Assembly (NCBI RefSeq): GCF_010131535.1
Contig: NZ_WUBS01000012.1
Location: forward strand, 146,974 to 210,973
Origin: Acerihabitans arboris
Lineage (GTDB): Bacteria > Pseudomonadota > Gammaproteobacteria > Enterobacterales > Enterobacteriaceae
Direction: 5' to 3'
Length of the DNA: 64,000 bases
Under the pieces are notes generated by a model. It was not told where the DNA came from. It did no database searches and worked only from the letters and a program-made list of their open reading frames with translations. This document shows positions 40,649-53,366 of the stretch, piece by piece (the stretch's first letter is position 1; every line of letters begins with the position of its first letter). Position numbers and translations under genes: made by a program.

Positions 40649-41240
40649 ATTCGGCGATGGACGCGATCCCTATCTTTACCCCGGCATCCCGGTATTGGCC
40701 AATAAGCTGAATATTCATGAGTCCGCCGGATTACGCGAGGCTGAACTGGCCCTGACCGGCCTGCGCGCCGCCACCCTGGAGCTGGGCACGCCCAATATGG
40801 GGCTGCCGTGGTTATGCGCTATTCATCGCCAGCTGTTCCAGGATCTTTATGCCTGGGCCGGGCAACTGCGCACGGTGGATATTTATCAAAACGAGACCCG
40901 TTATTGTCATTTTGCCTACCTGGAAAAGGAGGGCAACGCGGTTATGCAGCGGTTAGAGGACGAAGACTATCTGCGCGGGCTGACCCTGGACGAGATTGTG
41001 CCGCGCCTGGCGCAATATTATGCCGATATCAACATGCTGCACCCATTCCGTGAAGGCAATGGACGGGCGCAGCGGATCTTCTTTGAGCAGCTGATTATCC
41101 ATGCGGGTTACGATGTGAGCTGGCAACCCGTCGGGCGGGAGGAATGGCTTGCCGCCAACCAGGCCGGCGCCTTCGGCGACCCCGATCCCCTGGCCGCGCT
41201 TTTTGCCCGCGCGGTCGGCGAAGCTTCCGAGCCGGAGTAA
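40638..41240 (+). CDS. fic: Fic-domain AMP-transferase
   Basis: Fic proteins transfer AMP from ATP to hydroxyl residues of target proteins. The 200-residue protein has the complete catalytic motif [12 protein letters not shown] near residue 135 and the flap region ETRYCHFAY near 85. The motif is intact, so the enzyme should be active unless held by YhfG. It is the toxin of the yhfG-fic pair; cellular targets of the enterobacterial enzyme are not well defined. The downstream pabA of E. coli is displaced by two inserted genes. Confidence 0.93.
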   Translation: MNDKFGDGRDPYLYPGIPVLANKLNIHESAGLREAELALTGLRAATLELGTPNMGLPWLCAIHRQLFQDLYAWAGQLRTVDIYQNETRYCHFAYLEKEGNAVMQRLEDEDYLRGLTLDEIVPRLAQYYADINMLHPFREGNGRAQRIFFEQLIIHAGYDVSWQPVGREEWLAANQAGAFGDPDPLAALFARAVGEASEPE

Positions 41241-41259
41241 GCGCCCGCGGCCCGGCGGC

Positions 41260-41643
41260 TTAACGCGCGGAACGCACTTCGATGCCGTCGACGCGATCGG
41301 GATAAAACGCCACATAATCCTTGATGGCGGCGACGGACTCATAAGGCGACTCATAGCTCCAAACGGCGTTGACCGAGCGCGGCCCGCCGGGGGTAATGCT
41401 GTAATACGCGCAATCGCCCTTATACGGACAGTAGGTGGCATGGTCGGTCTTTTGTAGAAGTGACATATCCACATCGGCGCGCGGGATATAATGCACCGGA
41501 GGATAATCCGCCTCGCGCAGGGTCAGCGACCTGTCGGTGTCGGCGACGGTACGGCCGGCGACGGACACCAGGATGCGCGCCGGGTTTGGCTCAATGGCTA
41601 TCGGATGATCGGGGCCGGGGATTTTAACGGTTTTTGCGCTCAT
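41260..41643 (-). CDS. DUF427 domain protein
   Basis: This 127-residue protein has the DUF427 signature: YPPVHYIPRADVDMSLL, the conserved YCPYKGDCAYYSI near residue 68, and WSYESPYESVAAIKDYVAFYPDRVDGI at the C-terminus. The function is unknown. ATG 41643 (MSAKTVKIPG) after GGAGG is a better start than the longer frame from 41718. It is transcribed towards fic and lies 239 bases from the Atm1-type transporter on the same strand but downstream of it. Both are absent from this place in E. coli. Confidence 0.85.
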   Translation of the reverse strand: MSAKTVKIPGPDHPIAIEPNPARILVSVAGRTVADTDRSLTLREADYPPVHYIPRADVDMSLLQKTDHATYCPYKGDCAYYSITPGGPRSVNAVWSYESPYESVAAIKDYVAFYPDRVDGIEVRSAR

Positions 41644-41882
41644 GACGGCGTTACCTCCGTGCGTTATGGTGGCGTCCGGGAGATCCACCTGAATAAAACG
41701 CGGCGGCGCCCGGATCAAAACAGCCTGGGGCTGGCCAAGGCTTAAATCTTAGCCTACGCCTTTGCCGATGTAACGTATAGCCAACGGTGCTTTATACCGT
41801 TTTCTGTTTCAGCCGGTATTAACCCGCCATGCCGGCGTCGAACCGGTGTTAATAGCACCGTCCATGCGGCGTCCGGCGCGCC

Positions 41883-43652
41883 TTAGTCAACCGTTTGTTC
41901 CTCGCGGCGCTGATGCCGCCACATCGCCGCGTAGCGTCCGTCTTGCGCCAGCAGTTCACCATGGCGGCCGCGTTCGGCAATGGCCCCGTCCTCCAGTACG
42001 ATAATTTGGTCGGCGTCAACGATGGTGGACAGCCGATGGGCGATGATAAGGGTAGTGTGGTCGCGGCTCACTTCGCTTAAATGCGCCTGGATCTCGCGTT
42101 CGGTCTGGGTATCCAGGGCGCTGGTGGCTTCGTCGTACACCAGGATGGCGGGGTTTTTCAGCACCGTGCGGGCGATGGCCACCCGCTGCTTTTCACCGCC
42201 GGAAAGTTTTAGTCCCCGTTCGCCGACGCGGGTCTCGTAGCCGTCGGGCAGGCTCTTGATAAAATCATGAATATGCGCCAACCGGGCGGCCCGCTCGATG
42301 TCTTCATCAGTGGCGGCGGTGTTGCCGTAACCGATATTGTAACGCAGGGTATCGTTAAACAGCACGGTATCCTGCGGCACGATGCCGATGGCCCGGTGCA
42401 AACTCTCCTGGGAGACGCCGCGGATATCCTGACCGTCGACGGTTATCACGCCTTCGCTGACGTCATAAAAACGAAACAGCAGCCTTGAGAGCGTGGATTT
42501 GCCGGCGCCCGACGCGCCCACCACCGCCACGGTCTTGCCCGCCGGGATAGTGAAACTGATATTATCCAGTATCGGACGGCGCGCGTCATACCCAAAACCC
42601 ACGCCCTCAAAGCTCACTTCCCCATGGGCAACGCGCAGCGTCGTGGCGCCGGGACGATCTTCCACCTCTCTCGCAAGCGACAGCAGGTCGAACATATTAT
42701 CCATATCAATCAGCGCCTGGCGGATTTCCGAATAGATAAAGCCAAAAAAATTCAGCGGCTGGTAGAGCTGCAACAGGTAGGCGTTAACCAGTACGAAGTC
42801 GCCCATGGTCATGGCGCCCTGGGTAATCCCCCGCGCCGCCATGGCCATCATCACCACCAGCCCTATGGAAATCACCGCCGTCTGGCCGATGCTCAGCACC
42901 GTAAAGCTGATCTGGTTTTTTATCGCCGCATGTTCATATAGCCGGCGTGAGCTGTCAAAGCGCTGGGCTTCGAATTCTTCGTTGCCGAAGTATTTCACGG
43001 TCTCGTAATTGAGCAGGCTGTCGAGCGATTTATTATTGGCGTCGGCGTTGGCCTGGTTCAATTCACGCCGGAAACGGGTGCGCCAGCCCACCGCCGTAAT
43101 GGTGAACAGGATATAGGCGCCGACGGTCGCCACGATCGCCACCGCAAACCAGACGTTCAACAGCCGCCACATAATGACGGCCACCAGGCTGATTTCGAAT
43201 AAAATCGGCACGATGGAGAACAGCACGCGCGACAGCACCGTCGATACCGCCTGGGTGCCCCGTTCAATGGACAGGGACAGCCCGCCGGTGCGGCGCTCCA
43301 GGTGGAAACGCAGGCTCAGCGCGTGCAGCTGGCGGAAAACCCGCAGGCCCAGCCGCCGCGTGGCGTTTTGGCTGACATAGATAAACATCACGTTGCGCAG
43401 CTCATCAAATAACGACGCGCAGACCCGCGCCAGGCCGTAGATCAGGATCAGGCCGACGGGGACCGCCAGCATCTGCGCCTGGCCGCCGCCAAGCTTATCG
43501 ACCATGGATTTATAGGCCAGCGGCACCAGCGATGTGCTGACCTTGGCCACGATCATAAACAGCAGCGCCACCACCAGATAATAACGTAGCTTCGGGTTAT
43601 CCCTGGGCCATAGGTAAGGCAGCAGTATTTTCAGCGGCTTAATACGAGGCAT
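41883..43652 (-). CDS. Atm1-type ABC exporter (fused permease/ATPase)
   Basis: This 589-residue half-transporter joins six membrane helices (about 20-310) to an ATPase domain. Motifs: Walker A GASGAGKST near 385, signature LSGGEKQR near 485, Walker B ILVYDEATSALD near 505 and the H-loop AHRLST. The sequence around YETVKYFGNEEFEAQRFD and FGFIYSEIRQALIDMDNMF is typical of the mitochondrial ABCB7/Atm1 group, whose bacterial members export glutathione-conjugated or metal-loaded compounds. It is more like alpha-proteobacterial Atm1 proteins than the MsbA/MdlAB exporters usual in enterobacteria (from memory). The upstream ribosome-binding site is weak. Confidence 0.82.
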   Translation of the reverse strand: MPRIKPLKILLPYLWPRDNPKLRYYLVVALLFMIVAKVSTSLVPLAYKSMVDKLGGGQAQMLAVPVGLILIYGLARVCASLFDELRNVMFIYVSQNATRRLGLRVFRQLHALSLRFHLERRTGGLSLSIERGTQAVSTVLSRVLFSIVPILFEISLVAVIMWRLLNVWFAVAIVATVGAYILFTITAVGWRTRFRRELNQANADANNKSLDSLLNYETVKYFGNEEFEAQRFDSSRRLYEHAAIKNQISFTVLSIGQTAVISIGLVVMMAMAARGITQGAMTMGDFVLVNAYLLQLYQPLNFFGFIYSEIRQALIDMDNMFDLLSLAREVEDRPGATTLRVAHGEVSFEGVGFGYDARRPILDNISFTIPAGKTVAVVGASGAGKSTLSRLLFRFYDVSEGVITVDGQDIRGVSQESLHRAIGIVPQDTVLFNDTLRYNIGYGNTAATDEDIERAARLAHIHDFIKSLPDGYETRVGERGLKLSGGEKQRVAIARTVLKNPAILVYDEATSALDTQTEREIQAHLSEVSRDHTTLIIAHRLSTIVDADQIIVLEDGAIAERGRHGELLAQDGRYAAMWRHQRREEQTVD

Positions 43653-43859
43653 GGGTTGGTTTTTTTATCCCTGACGGTGTGACACTATGGACGTTACCGC
43701 TGTTAGCGGGTATCCGGTAAATATCACACAGGTTTAAACGACCTGTCCAGGCAAAGGAAAATATCCCCGCGCCGCGCTATAGCGCATAAAGGGTACTTAT
43801 TGGATTTCATGAGTCCTGTTATTTAACAAAAATTCATTAATCAGTGGGATATATCGGCG

Positions 43860-44435
43860 ATGTTGCTGCTTATCGATAACTATGACTCCTTTACCTACAA
43901 CCTGTATCAATATTTCTGCGAGCTGGGCGCGCAGGTAGAGGTATGGCGTCACGACCGGTTGCAGCTGGCGGATATCGAGCGCATGGCCCCCGATCGGCTG
44001 GTGATCTCCCCCGGCCCCGGCACCCCTGACGACGCGGGCATTTCGCTGGCGGCCATCCATCATTTTGCCGGTAAAATACCGATCCTGGGCGTATGCCTTG
44101 GCCATCAGGCGATAGCGCAGGCCTGCGGCGCGCGTATCGTGCGCGCGGCACAGGTGATGCACGGCAAAACCTCCGCCATTACCCATGACGGACGGGGCGT
44201 TTTTGCCGGCCTGGACGTGCCGTTGACCGTCACCCGCTATCATTCGCTGGTGGTTGAGCGCGCCAGCGTGCCGGATTGCCTGGAGGTGACCGCCTGGAGC
44301 CTGCGCGACGGAGCCTACGATGAAATCATGGGCATCCGTCATCGAACCTTGCCCCTTGAAGGTGTACAGTTTCATCCTGAAAGCGTGCTCAGCGAGCAGG
44401 GCCACCAACTGCTGGCCAACTTTCTCAAGTATTAA
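43860..44435 (+). CDS. pabA: Aminodeoxychorismate synthase, glutamine amidotransferase subunit
   Basis: PabA supplies ammonia to PabB for p-aminobenzoate/folate synthesis. The 191-residue class I amidotransferase shows DNYDSFTYN at residues 6-14, the oxyanion motif SPGPGTP, the nucleophile Cys in [12 protein letters not shown] near 79 and catalytic His-Glu in VQFHPES near 172. It is close to TrpG in sequence but its position before argD identifies it as pabA. Confidence 0.95.
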   Translation: MLLLIDNYDSFTYNLYQYFCELGAQVEVWRHDRLQLADIERMAPDRLVISPGPGTPDDAGISLAAIHHFAGKIPILGVCLGHQAIAQACGARIVRAAQVMHGKTSAITHDGRGVFAGLDVPLTVTRYHSLVVERASVPDCLEVTAWSLRDGAYDEIMGIRHRTLPLEGVQFHPESVLSEQGHQLLANFLKY

Positions 44436-44524
44436 CCGGGCGGCCAGTTGATATACACTCAACCGGCAAGGCCGCTGGCTCCGGCATTTTTTTTCAGGTT
44501 AGCAGTGATAAAAGGTTGCATTGA

Positions 44525-44563
44525 TGTGATTTTTTATGCATATTTTATGATTATAAAATCACT
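44525..44563. promoter_or_regulatory. Tandem ARG boxes (ArgR operator) of argD
   Basis: TGTGATTTTTTATGCATA (44525-44542) and TATGATTATAAAATCACT (44546-44563) each agree with the 18-base ARG box WNTGAATWWWWATTCANW at 16 of 18 positions. They are separated by exactly 3 bases, the canonical arrangement for an ArgR hexamer. A likely promoter TTGCAT (44516-44521) with a 17-base spacer and CATATT overlaps the first box, which explains arginine repression. Confidence 0.85.
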
Positions 44564-44588
44564 TCTTCTCTTGTTACGGACCGAGTAA

Positions 44589-47890
<3,302 letters not shown>

Positions 47891-47943
47891 ACCGTCAGCG
47901 AAAAAAGCGTGGCGCTGGGCACCACGCCTGCGTAACGGGGCTA

Positions 47944-48576
47944 TCAGCGCGTGCCGTAAACGACAATGGTTTTACCGTGCGCGGATATGAGGTTCTGATC
48001 TTCGAGCATTTTAAGGATACGTCCCACCGTTTCCCGGGAACAGCCTACAATCTGGCCGATCTCCTGACGGGTAATCTTGATCTGCATGCCGTCGGGATGG
48101 GTCATGGCGTCGGGTTGTTTTGCCAGGTTCAATAGGGTTTGCGCTATGCGCCCGGTGACGTCCAGGAACGCCAGGTTGCCGACTTTTTCAGAGGTCACCT
48201 GTAAACGGCTGGCCATCTGCGCCGACAGGCGCATCAGGATATCCGGATTAACCTGAATCAGCTGCCGGAATTTTTTATACGAAATCTCGGCGACTTCACA
48301 GGCGGTCTTCGCCCGTACCCAGGCACTGCGTTCCTGACCTTCCTCGAATAGGCCGAGCTCGCCGATGAAATCCCCCTGGTTAAGATAGGAGAGGATCATC
48401 TCTTTGCCTTCCTCATCTTTAATCAGCACCGCAACGGCGCCTTTGACGATGTAGTAAAGCGTTTCAGCCTTTTCACCCTGATGTATAAGCGTACTCTTCG
48501 ATGGATACTTATGAATATGGCAATGAGACAGGAACCATTCGAGAGTCGGGTCTGTTTGCGGTTTGCCGAGAACCAT
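47944..48576 (-). CDS. crp: cAMP receptor protein CRP
   Basis: CRP is the global cAMP-dependent transcription activator. The 210-residue protein differs from the E. coli sequence I remember at only two positions (Ala63 in VKGAVAVL and Ser in QMASRLQ, near residue 123). The cAMP pocket [18 protein letters not shown], the activating region and the recognition helix [19 protein letters not shown] are intact. It is divergent from yhfA. Confidence 0.98.
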   Translation of the reverse strand: MVLGKPQTDPTLEWFLSHCHIHKYPSKSTLIHQGEKAETLYYIVKGAVAVLIKDEEGKEMILSYLNQGDFIGELGLFEEGQERSAWVRAKTACEVAEISYKKFRQLIQVNPDILMRLSAQMASRLQVTSEKVGNLAFLDVTGRIAQTLLNLAKQPDAMTHPDGMQIKITRQEIGQIVGCSRETVGRILKMLEDQNLISAHGKTIVVYGTR

Positions 48577-48891
48577 TCGCTGTTATCCTCTTTTGTCATC
48601 GCTGTCCCTGGTTCGGGACATCGTATTCCCTGTTACGGCGCTTGAATTATTCACTCTGACTCCGCGTTTAAACGGAGCGACGCAAGGGAACTTATTAGGG
48701 TCTGGTATAGATGTTCCGATCGAGCTCTTGCCCTTTCATTATCAATGAGGCCGATCCAGCCTTGTTTTTAGCATAGGTTTGAAGCAGTGTCTTCTGTTGT
48801 CTTGCATCAGCATGAAGTATGTTCAGTAACATTGCCAGTTTTCCCACAAAAATGTAGTCTGCTGGAAAGCTTTTCACCAGGAGTCATCATA
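48577..48891. promoter_or_regulatory. crp-yhfA divergent intergenic region
   Basis: This 315-base region has no gene. It should contain the divergent crp and yhfA promoters, which in E. coli are controlled by CRP itself. I did not find a convincing TGTGA-N6-TCACA site. A CGTTTAAACG palindrome with flanking complementarity (CCGCGTTTAAACGG around 48661-48675) could form a stem in the crp leader. The yhfA ribosome-binding site CCAGGAG is clear. Confidence 0.4.
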
Positions 48892-49323
48892 ATGCAGGCA
48901 CGGGTAAAATGGGTAGAAGGGTTGTCTTTCATGGGCGAATCCGCTTCCGGCCACCAGGTTTTGATGGATGGAAACGCCGGGGAAAAAGCGCCCAGCCCAA
49001 TGGAAATGGTGCTGATGTCGGTCGGCGGCTGCAGCGCCATCGACGTGGTATCGATATTGCAAAAGGCGCGACAGGACGTGCGGGACTGCGAAGTCAAACT
49101 GACGTCCGAACGCCGCGACGAGGCGCCGCGCCTGTTTACCCATATCAATCTGCATTTTATCGTGACCGGTTCAGGCCTGACCGACAAGGCGGTCGAACGG
49201 GCGGTGACGCTGTCAGCGGAAAAATATTGCTCCGTCTCGCTGATGCTCGGCGCCTCGGTAAAGATGACCCACAGCTTTGAAGTGCGCGACGAACGCCACG
49301 CCCCGGCAGCTTCAGCCAGTTAA
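48892..49323 (+). CDS. yhfA: OsmC-family protein YhfA
   Basis: This is a 143-residue OsmC/Ohr-fold protein. The two conserved Cys are visible in SVGGCSAIDVVSIL (near 47) and EKYCSVSLMLG (near 111), typical of the peroxide-reactive family, although the reaction of YhfA is not established. ATG 48892 after CCAGGAG gives the E. coli-like start MQARVKWVEGL; the frame is open further upstream but lies in the promoter region. Confidence 0.92.
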   Translation: MQARVKWVEGLSFMGESASGHQVLMDGNAGEKAPSPMEMVLMSVGGCSAIDVVSILQKARQDVRDCEVKLTSERRDEAPRLFTHINLHFIVTGSGLTDKAVERAVTLSAEKYCSVSLMLGASVKMTHSFEVRDERHAPAASAS

Positions 49324-49335
49324 CACCCTGCTCAA

Positions 49336-49357
49336 ACCCGGCGTGTTAAAGGAAGAG
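49336..49357 (-). repeat. Dispersed intergenic repeat, copy 3
   Basis: On the minus strand these 22 bases match 14625-14646 with one mismatch (CTCTTCC versus CTCTCCC), and similarity extends into the GGCGCG just upstream. The copy fills the 39-base junction between convergent yhfA and prkB and abuts the prkB stop codon. Confidence 0.5.
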
Positions 49358-49362
49358 CGCGC

Positions 49363-50232
49363 CTACTTTATCTCTTTGCCTTCAAGCAACTGCTGCACCA
49401 GCGGCCCCATAATCAGCTCCATCGCCAGCCCCATTTTCCCCCCCGGCACCACCAGCGTATTGATATTGGAAATAAAGGAACCTTGCAGCATCGCCAGCAG
49501 ATAGGGCAGGTCAATATGCGCCAGGCTACGGAAATGAATAACGACAAAACTTTCGTCAAGCGAGGGAATCGCCTTGGCGGCAAAAGGATTCGACGTGTCG
49601 ACGGTAGGCACCCGCTGGAAGTTGATATGGGTGCGGGAAAACTGCGGGGTGATGTAGTTAATGTAATCCTCCATCGAACGCACCACCGAATCCATCACCG
49701 CTTCGCGCGAATGGCCGCGCTCGCCGGTATCGCGCACCAGCTTCTGAATCCACTCCAGGTTGACGATGGGCACGACCCCCACCAGCAAATCCACATGCTT
49801 CGCCACGTCCTGGCTATCGGTCACCACGCCGCCGTGCAGCCCCTCGTAGAACAGCACGTCCGTCGGCTCCGGCAGCGGCTGCCATGGGGTAAAGGTGCCT
49901 GGGATTTGGTTATACGGCACCGCCTCGTCATAGGTATGCAGATACTTACGCGACTGGCCGCGACCGGTTTCGCCATACTGGCGGAACGTGTGCTCCAGCA
50001 GGCCGAAATCGTTGGCTTCCGGGCCGAAGTAGCTGATGTGCCGCCCCAGATCCCGCGCCTTACGGATCGCCATGTCCATTTCCGGCCGGGTAAAGTGGTG
50101 AAAACTATCACCTTCCAGCTCGGCGGCATGGATATTCAACTGCTGGAAAATTTTACGAAACGCCAGGCTGGTGGTGGTGGTGCCCGCACCGCTGGAGCCG
50201 GTAACAGCAATAATGGGGTGTTTTGTCGACAT
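49363..50232 (-). CDS. prkB: Phosphoribulokinase-like protein PrkB
   Basis: This is a 289-residue P-loop kinase homologous to phosphoribulokinase. Walker A is GSSGAGTTTT, where the usual Lys-Ser/Thr pair is replaced by Thr-Thr. This looks the same in E. coli PrkB and makes ATP use uncertain. Other segments (EGDSFHHFTRPEMD, YFGPEANDFGLLE, YEGLHGGVV) are conserved. ATG 50232 is the E. coli-like start. No Rubisco gene is nearby, and the physiological role is unknown. Confidence 0.93.
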   Translation of the reverse strand: MSTKHPIIAVTGSSGAGTTTTSLAFRKIFQQLNIHAAELEGDSFHHFTRPEMDMAIRKARDLGRHISYFGPEANDFGLLEHTFRQYGETGRGQSRKYLHTYDEAVPYNQIPGTFTPWQPLPEPTDVLFYEGLHGGVVTDSQDVAKHVDLLVGVVPIVNLEWIQKLVRDTGERGHSREAVMDSVVRSMEDYINYITPQFSRTHINFQRVPTVDTSNPFAAKAIPSLDESFVVIHFRSLAHIDLPYLLAMLQGSFISNINTLVVPGGKMGLAMELIMGPLVQQLLEGKEIK

Positions 50233-50336
50233 GGTAACCCTACGCTTGGTTGGAGTGCGGCGTGAAGAATGTGCGCCCGGCATCAAGGCCCAGGATGAGT
50301 GTTAGCATATTTAGCGACGCGGGGCCAGGGGCTTGG

Positions 50337-50579
50337 CTAATCGCCCGGCGAGTGGTCCGTCTGGGCGTGAAACTGGCTGCGGGGCATGATATTGATATTT
50401 TCATGCAGTTCCGACCAGACTACCACCGCTTCGCCGCTGTTCAACTGACGTTTTACATCCTCGACCTTTTGCGCCAGGGACTTTTCCTGCTCGCCGTAAT
50501 CGGTGCCTTCACGTAATACAAAGGATTCAATCAGGTTATAGAGTGTTTCAGGATCGATTTGTTCCCATGGAATAATCAC
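50337..50579 (-). CDS. yheU: YheU family protein (UPF0270)
   Basis: This small acidic protein of 80 residues has the YheU core: [29 protein letters not shown] at the N-terminus and [23 protein letters not shown]. The last 15 residues are not conserved. The function is unknown. It precedes prkB as in E. coli, but the hydrolase yheT that normally follows upstream is missing. Confidence 0.93.
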   Translation of the reverse strand: MIIPWEQIDPETLYNLIESFVLREGTDYGEQEKSLAQKVEDVKRQLNSGEAVVVWSELHENINIMPRSQFHAQTDHSPGD

Positions 50580-50701
50580 GATGTTTTGTCCCGATAGTCA
50601 ATAAATCAAGGTGTTGAGGAAATTTCACCTGTTATGCCTTGTGCATCCCGGTCCGCGCTGGTAGCTTCATACGCGTTATTATACCGGGGAGCCGCCGAAA
50701 C

Positions 50702-51304
50702 GTGGAATTAAGTCTTTTTCTGTCAATGCTGGGGTTTCTCTGGGTAGCCGCCATTACGCCCGGTCCCAATAATATGCTGCTCACCGCCTCGGGCGCCAAT
50801 TTTGGCTTCTGGCGCTCGATGCCGCTGATGCTCGGCATCATGCTCGGCATGCAATGCATGCTGCTGCTGGTGGCCTTCGGCATCGGCAGCCTGATTACCC
50901 TTTACCCATCACTGCATTTTATGCTGAAAGTGGCGGGCAGCCTGTACCTGCTGTGGCTGGCCTGGAAAATTGCCTCCGCCGCCTACGAAAAACTGGAAAC
51001 CGGCGCGCCGCCGCCCAAGCCCATCCCTTTCTACCAGGGTGGCCTGCTGCAGTTCCTCAACCCCAAGGCCTGGCTGATGGCGCTGGGGGCGGTGGCCAGC
51101 TTCAGCCTGGGCGGTAGCGCCTATCTGACCTCGGTCGGCGCCATCAGCATCGGCATCGGCAGCGTCAATATTGTCTCGGGCGTTATCTGGCTGGGGTTCG
51201 GCACCCTGATCGGCCGGCTGCTGCGCAGCAAACGCGCCTGGACGACCTTTAACGTCGCCATGGGCCTGCTGACGGCAGCCTGCGTATTGCTGATCTGGCG
51301 CTAA
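50702..51304 (+). CDS. LysE/RhtB-family amino acid exporter (second copy in the window)
   Basis: From GTG 50702 this is a 200-residue membrane protein with TPGPNNMLLTASGANFGF near residue 18 and FLNPKAWLMALGA near 120, the LysE signatures. It is only distantly similar to the LysE gene at 37.5 kb. The upstream frame from 50639 lacks a good start; GGGGAG precedes the GTG. It stands where E. coli has yheT, between yheU and yheS, in the opposite orientation to both. The substrate is unknown. Confidence 0.82.
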   Translation: MELSLFLSMLGFLWVAAITPGPNNMLLTASGANFGFWRSMPLMLGIMLGMQCMLLLVAFGIGSLITLYPSLHFMLKVAGSLYLLWLAWKIASAAYEKLETGAPPPKPIPFYQGGLLQFLNPKAWLMALGAVASFSLGGSAYLTSVGAISIGIGSVNIVSGVIWLGFGTLIGRLLRSKRAWTTFNVAMGLLTAACVLLIWR

Positions 51305-51311
51305 CGCGCGT

Positions 51312-53237
51312 TTACTCCGCTTCGAACGCCCGGGTCAGGGTTTCCAGCTGTTCCTGCGCGTCCAGCCACGCCATTTCCGCCTCTTCCAGCTGTGATTTTA
51401 CCCTGGCCTGCTGTTGCAGGCTTTGGGCCAGATCCCCTTTGCGGCTAATAGCGTAGAGCCCCGGATCGGCCAGCCCGGCTTCAATATTAGCCAGCTCCGC
51501 GCCCAGGGTTTCCATTTGCTGCTCGTAACGGGTAATGGCCTTGCGCAGCGGCTGCGTTTGGTTACGAAAGTCCGCCTCGCGCCGCTTCTGGCCTTTCCTG
51601 GCCTGGGCGTTGTTGGCCTGCGGCGCCGGATTCTCCGTATCGCCGCCATCCTGCGCCGTCGCCTGGCGCTGTTGTTCCACCAGCCACTGCTGGTAATCCT
51701 CCACGTCGCCGTCAAACGACTCGACCCGGCCGTCATGCACCAGGTAAAACTCGTCGGTGGTGGAGCGCAGCAAATGCCGGTCGTGGGATACCACCACCAG
51801 CGCGCCGTCAAAATCAATCAGCGCCTCGGTCAGCGCCTGGCGCATATCGAGATCCAGATGGTTGGTCGGTTCATCGAGCAGCAGCAGGTTGGGCCGCTGC
51901 CAGACAATCAGCGCCAACACCAGCCGCGCCTTCTCGCCGCCGGAAAAACGCGCGGTCGGCTCGGTCACCTTATCGCCGCGAAAGCCAAACCCCCCCAGGT
52001 AGTCGCGCAGCGCCTGCTCATACTCCTGCGGCGCCAGGCGGCTCATATGCTGTAACGGCGATTCGTCGGCGCGCAGGAATTCCAGTTGATGCTGGGCGAA
52101 ATAACCCAGCTTGATGCCTTTTGCCAAACCGATGGCGCCGGACTGCGGCTCGAGGGTGCCGGCCAGCAGCTTGATCAGGGTCGATTTACCGGCGCCGTTA
52201 CGCCCGAGCAGGCCGATGCGCGAACCGGGCACCAGGTTAAGCTTTATGGAGTTGAGAATGGTGCGGTCGCCATACCCGGCGCTGACTTTCTCCATGCTGA
52301 GCAGGGGGCTGGGCAGGCTTTCCGGATTACGGAACGTGAACTGGAACGGGTTATCCACATGGGCCGGGGCAATCAGTTCCATACGCTCGAGCATCTTGAT
52401 GCGGCTTTGCGCCTGCTTGGCCTTGGTGGCCTGGGCGCGGAAGCGGTCGATATAATGCTGCAAATGGGCTACTTTTTCCTGTTGATGCTGGAACAGCGAC
52501 TGCTGCTGCGCCAGTTTGGTCACCCGCTGTTGCTCAAACGACGAATAGTTGCCGGTATATTCGTTTAACGTCTGCTGTTCAATATGCAGGATTTTATTTA
52601 CGATAGGATCCAGGAAGTCCCGGTCATGGGAAATTAAAATCAACGTACCACTATAATTTTTCAGCCATTTTTCAAGCCAGATTACCGCATCCAGGTCCAG
52701 ATGATTGGTGGGTTCATCGAGCAACAGCAAATCGGAGCGGCAAATCAACGCCTGCGCCAGGTTAAGGCGCATGCGCCAGCCGCCGGAAAAATCACGTACC
52801 GGCTGTTGCAGCTGATCCTGGCTAAAGCCCAGTCCGTGCAGCAGGCTCGAGGCGCGCGGACGAATGGTCCAGGCCTCGATAACGTCCAGCTTGCCATGCA
52901 CCGTGGCGATGGCATGGCCGTCGTTTTTTTCGTTGGCGAGCTGGAGTTCGGCCTCCAGGTGACGATATTCACGATCGCCGTCGATAACATACTCCAGCGC
53001 CGGCACGTCCAGGGCCGGCGTCTCCTGGTTAACCCAGGCCATGGACCAGTTGGCGGGGAAGGTGACGCTGCCGGCGTCACAGCTGAGTTCATGCTTCAAC
53101 AATGCCAATAGTGTTGATTTGCCGCAGCCGTTCTTGCCGACCAGCCCGACTTTTTGCCCGGGATTAACCGTGGCGGTGGCGTTATCCAGCAGTACGTTGG
53201 TACCGCGGCGAATTTGCAGTGAGGAGAAGACAATCAT
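51312..53237 (-). CDS. yheS: ABC-F ATPase YheS
   Basis: YheS is a ribosome-associated ABC-F protein with two ATPase domains and no membrane part. It has 641 residues. Domain 1 shows Walker A GKNGCGKST, signature SGGWRMRL and LLLDEPTNHLDLDA. Domain 2 shows GRNGAGKST, SGGEKARL and a second LLLDEPTNHLD. Between them lies the interdomain linker (about 230-290, rich in Gln/Lys), and a C-terminal coiled coil follows. ABC-F proteins act on stalled ribosomes. It converges on the LysE gene with a 7-base gap. Confidence 0.95.
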   Translation of the reverse strand: MIVFSSLQIRRGTNVLLDNATATVNPGQKVGLVGKNGCGKSTLLALLKHELSCDAGSVTFPANWSMAWVNQETPALDVPALEYVIDGDREYRHLEAELQLANEKNDGHAIATVHGKLDVIEAWTIRPRASSLLHGLGFSQDQLQQPVRDFSGGWRMRLNLAQALICRSDLLLLDEPTNHLDLDAVIWLEKWLKNYSGTLILISHDRDFLDPIVNKILHIEQQTLNEYTGNYSSFEQQRVTKLAQQQSLFQHQQEKVAHLQHYIDRFRAQATKAKQAQSRIKMLERMELIAPAHVDNPFQFTFRNPESLPSPLLSMEKVSAGYGDRTILNSIKLNLVPGSRIGLLGRNGAGKSTLIKLLAGTLEPQSGAIGLAKGIKLGYFAQHQLEFLRADESPLQHMSRLAPQEYEQALRDYLGGFGFRGDKVTEPTARFSGGEKARLVLALIVWQRPNLLLLDEPTNHLDLDMRQALTEALIDFDGALVVVSHDRHLLRSTTDEFYLVHDGRVESFDGDVEDYQQWLVEQQRQATAQDGGDTENPAPQANNAQARKGQKRREADFRNQTQPLRKAITRYEQQMETLGAELANIEAGLADPGLYAISRKGDLAQSLQQQARVKSQLEEAEMAWLDAQEQLETLTRAFEAE

Positions 53238-53366
53238 AAAGCGCCATAGTTTGAGAGTATGTTAAATTGACATTATTGAATGCTATCCAGGATAAAGCAT
53301 CCTGGTTTCAACTTTGCGAAGCATGGTAGCGGAAAACCCGCGCCCTGACGACGCTTTGGAGGGGAA

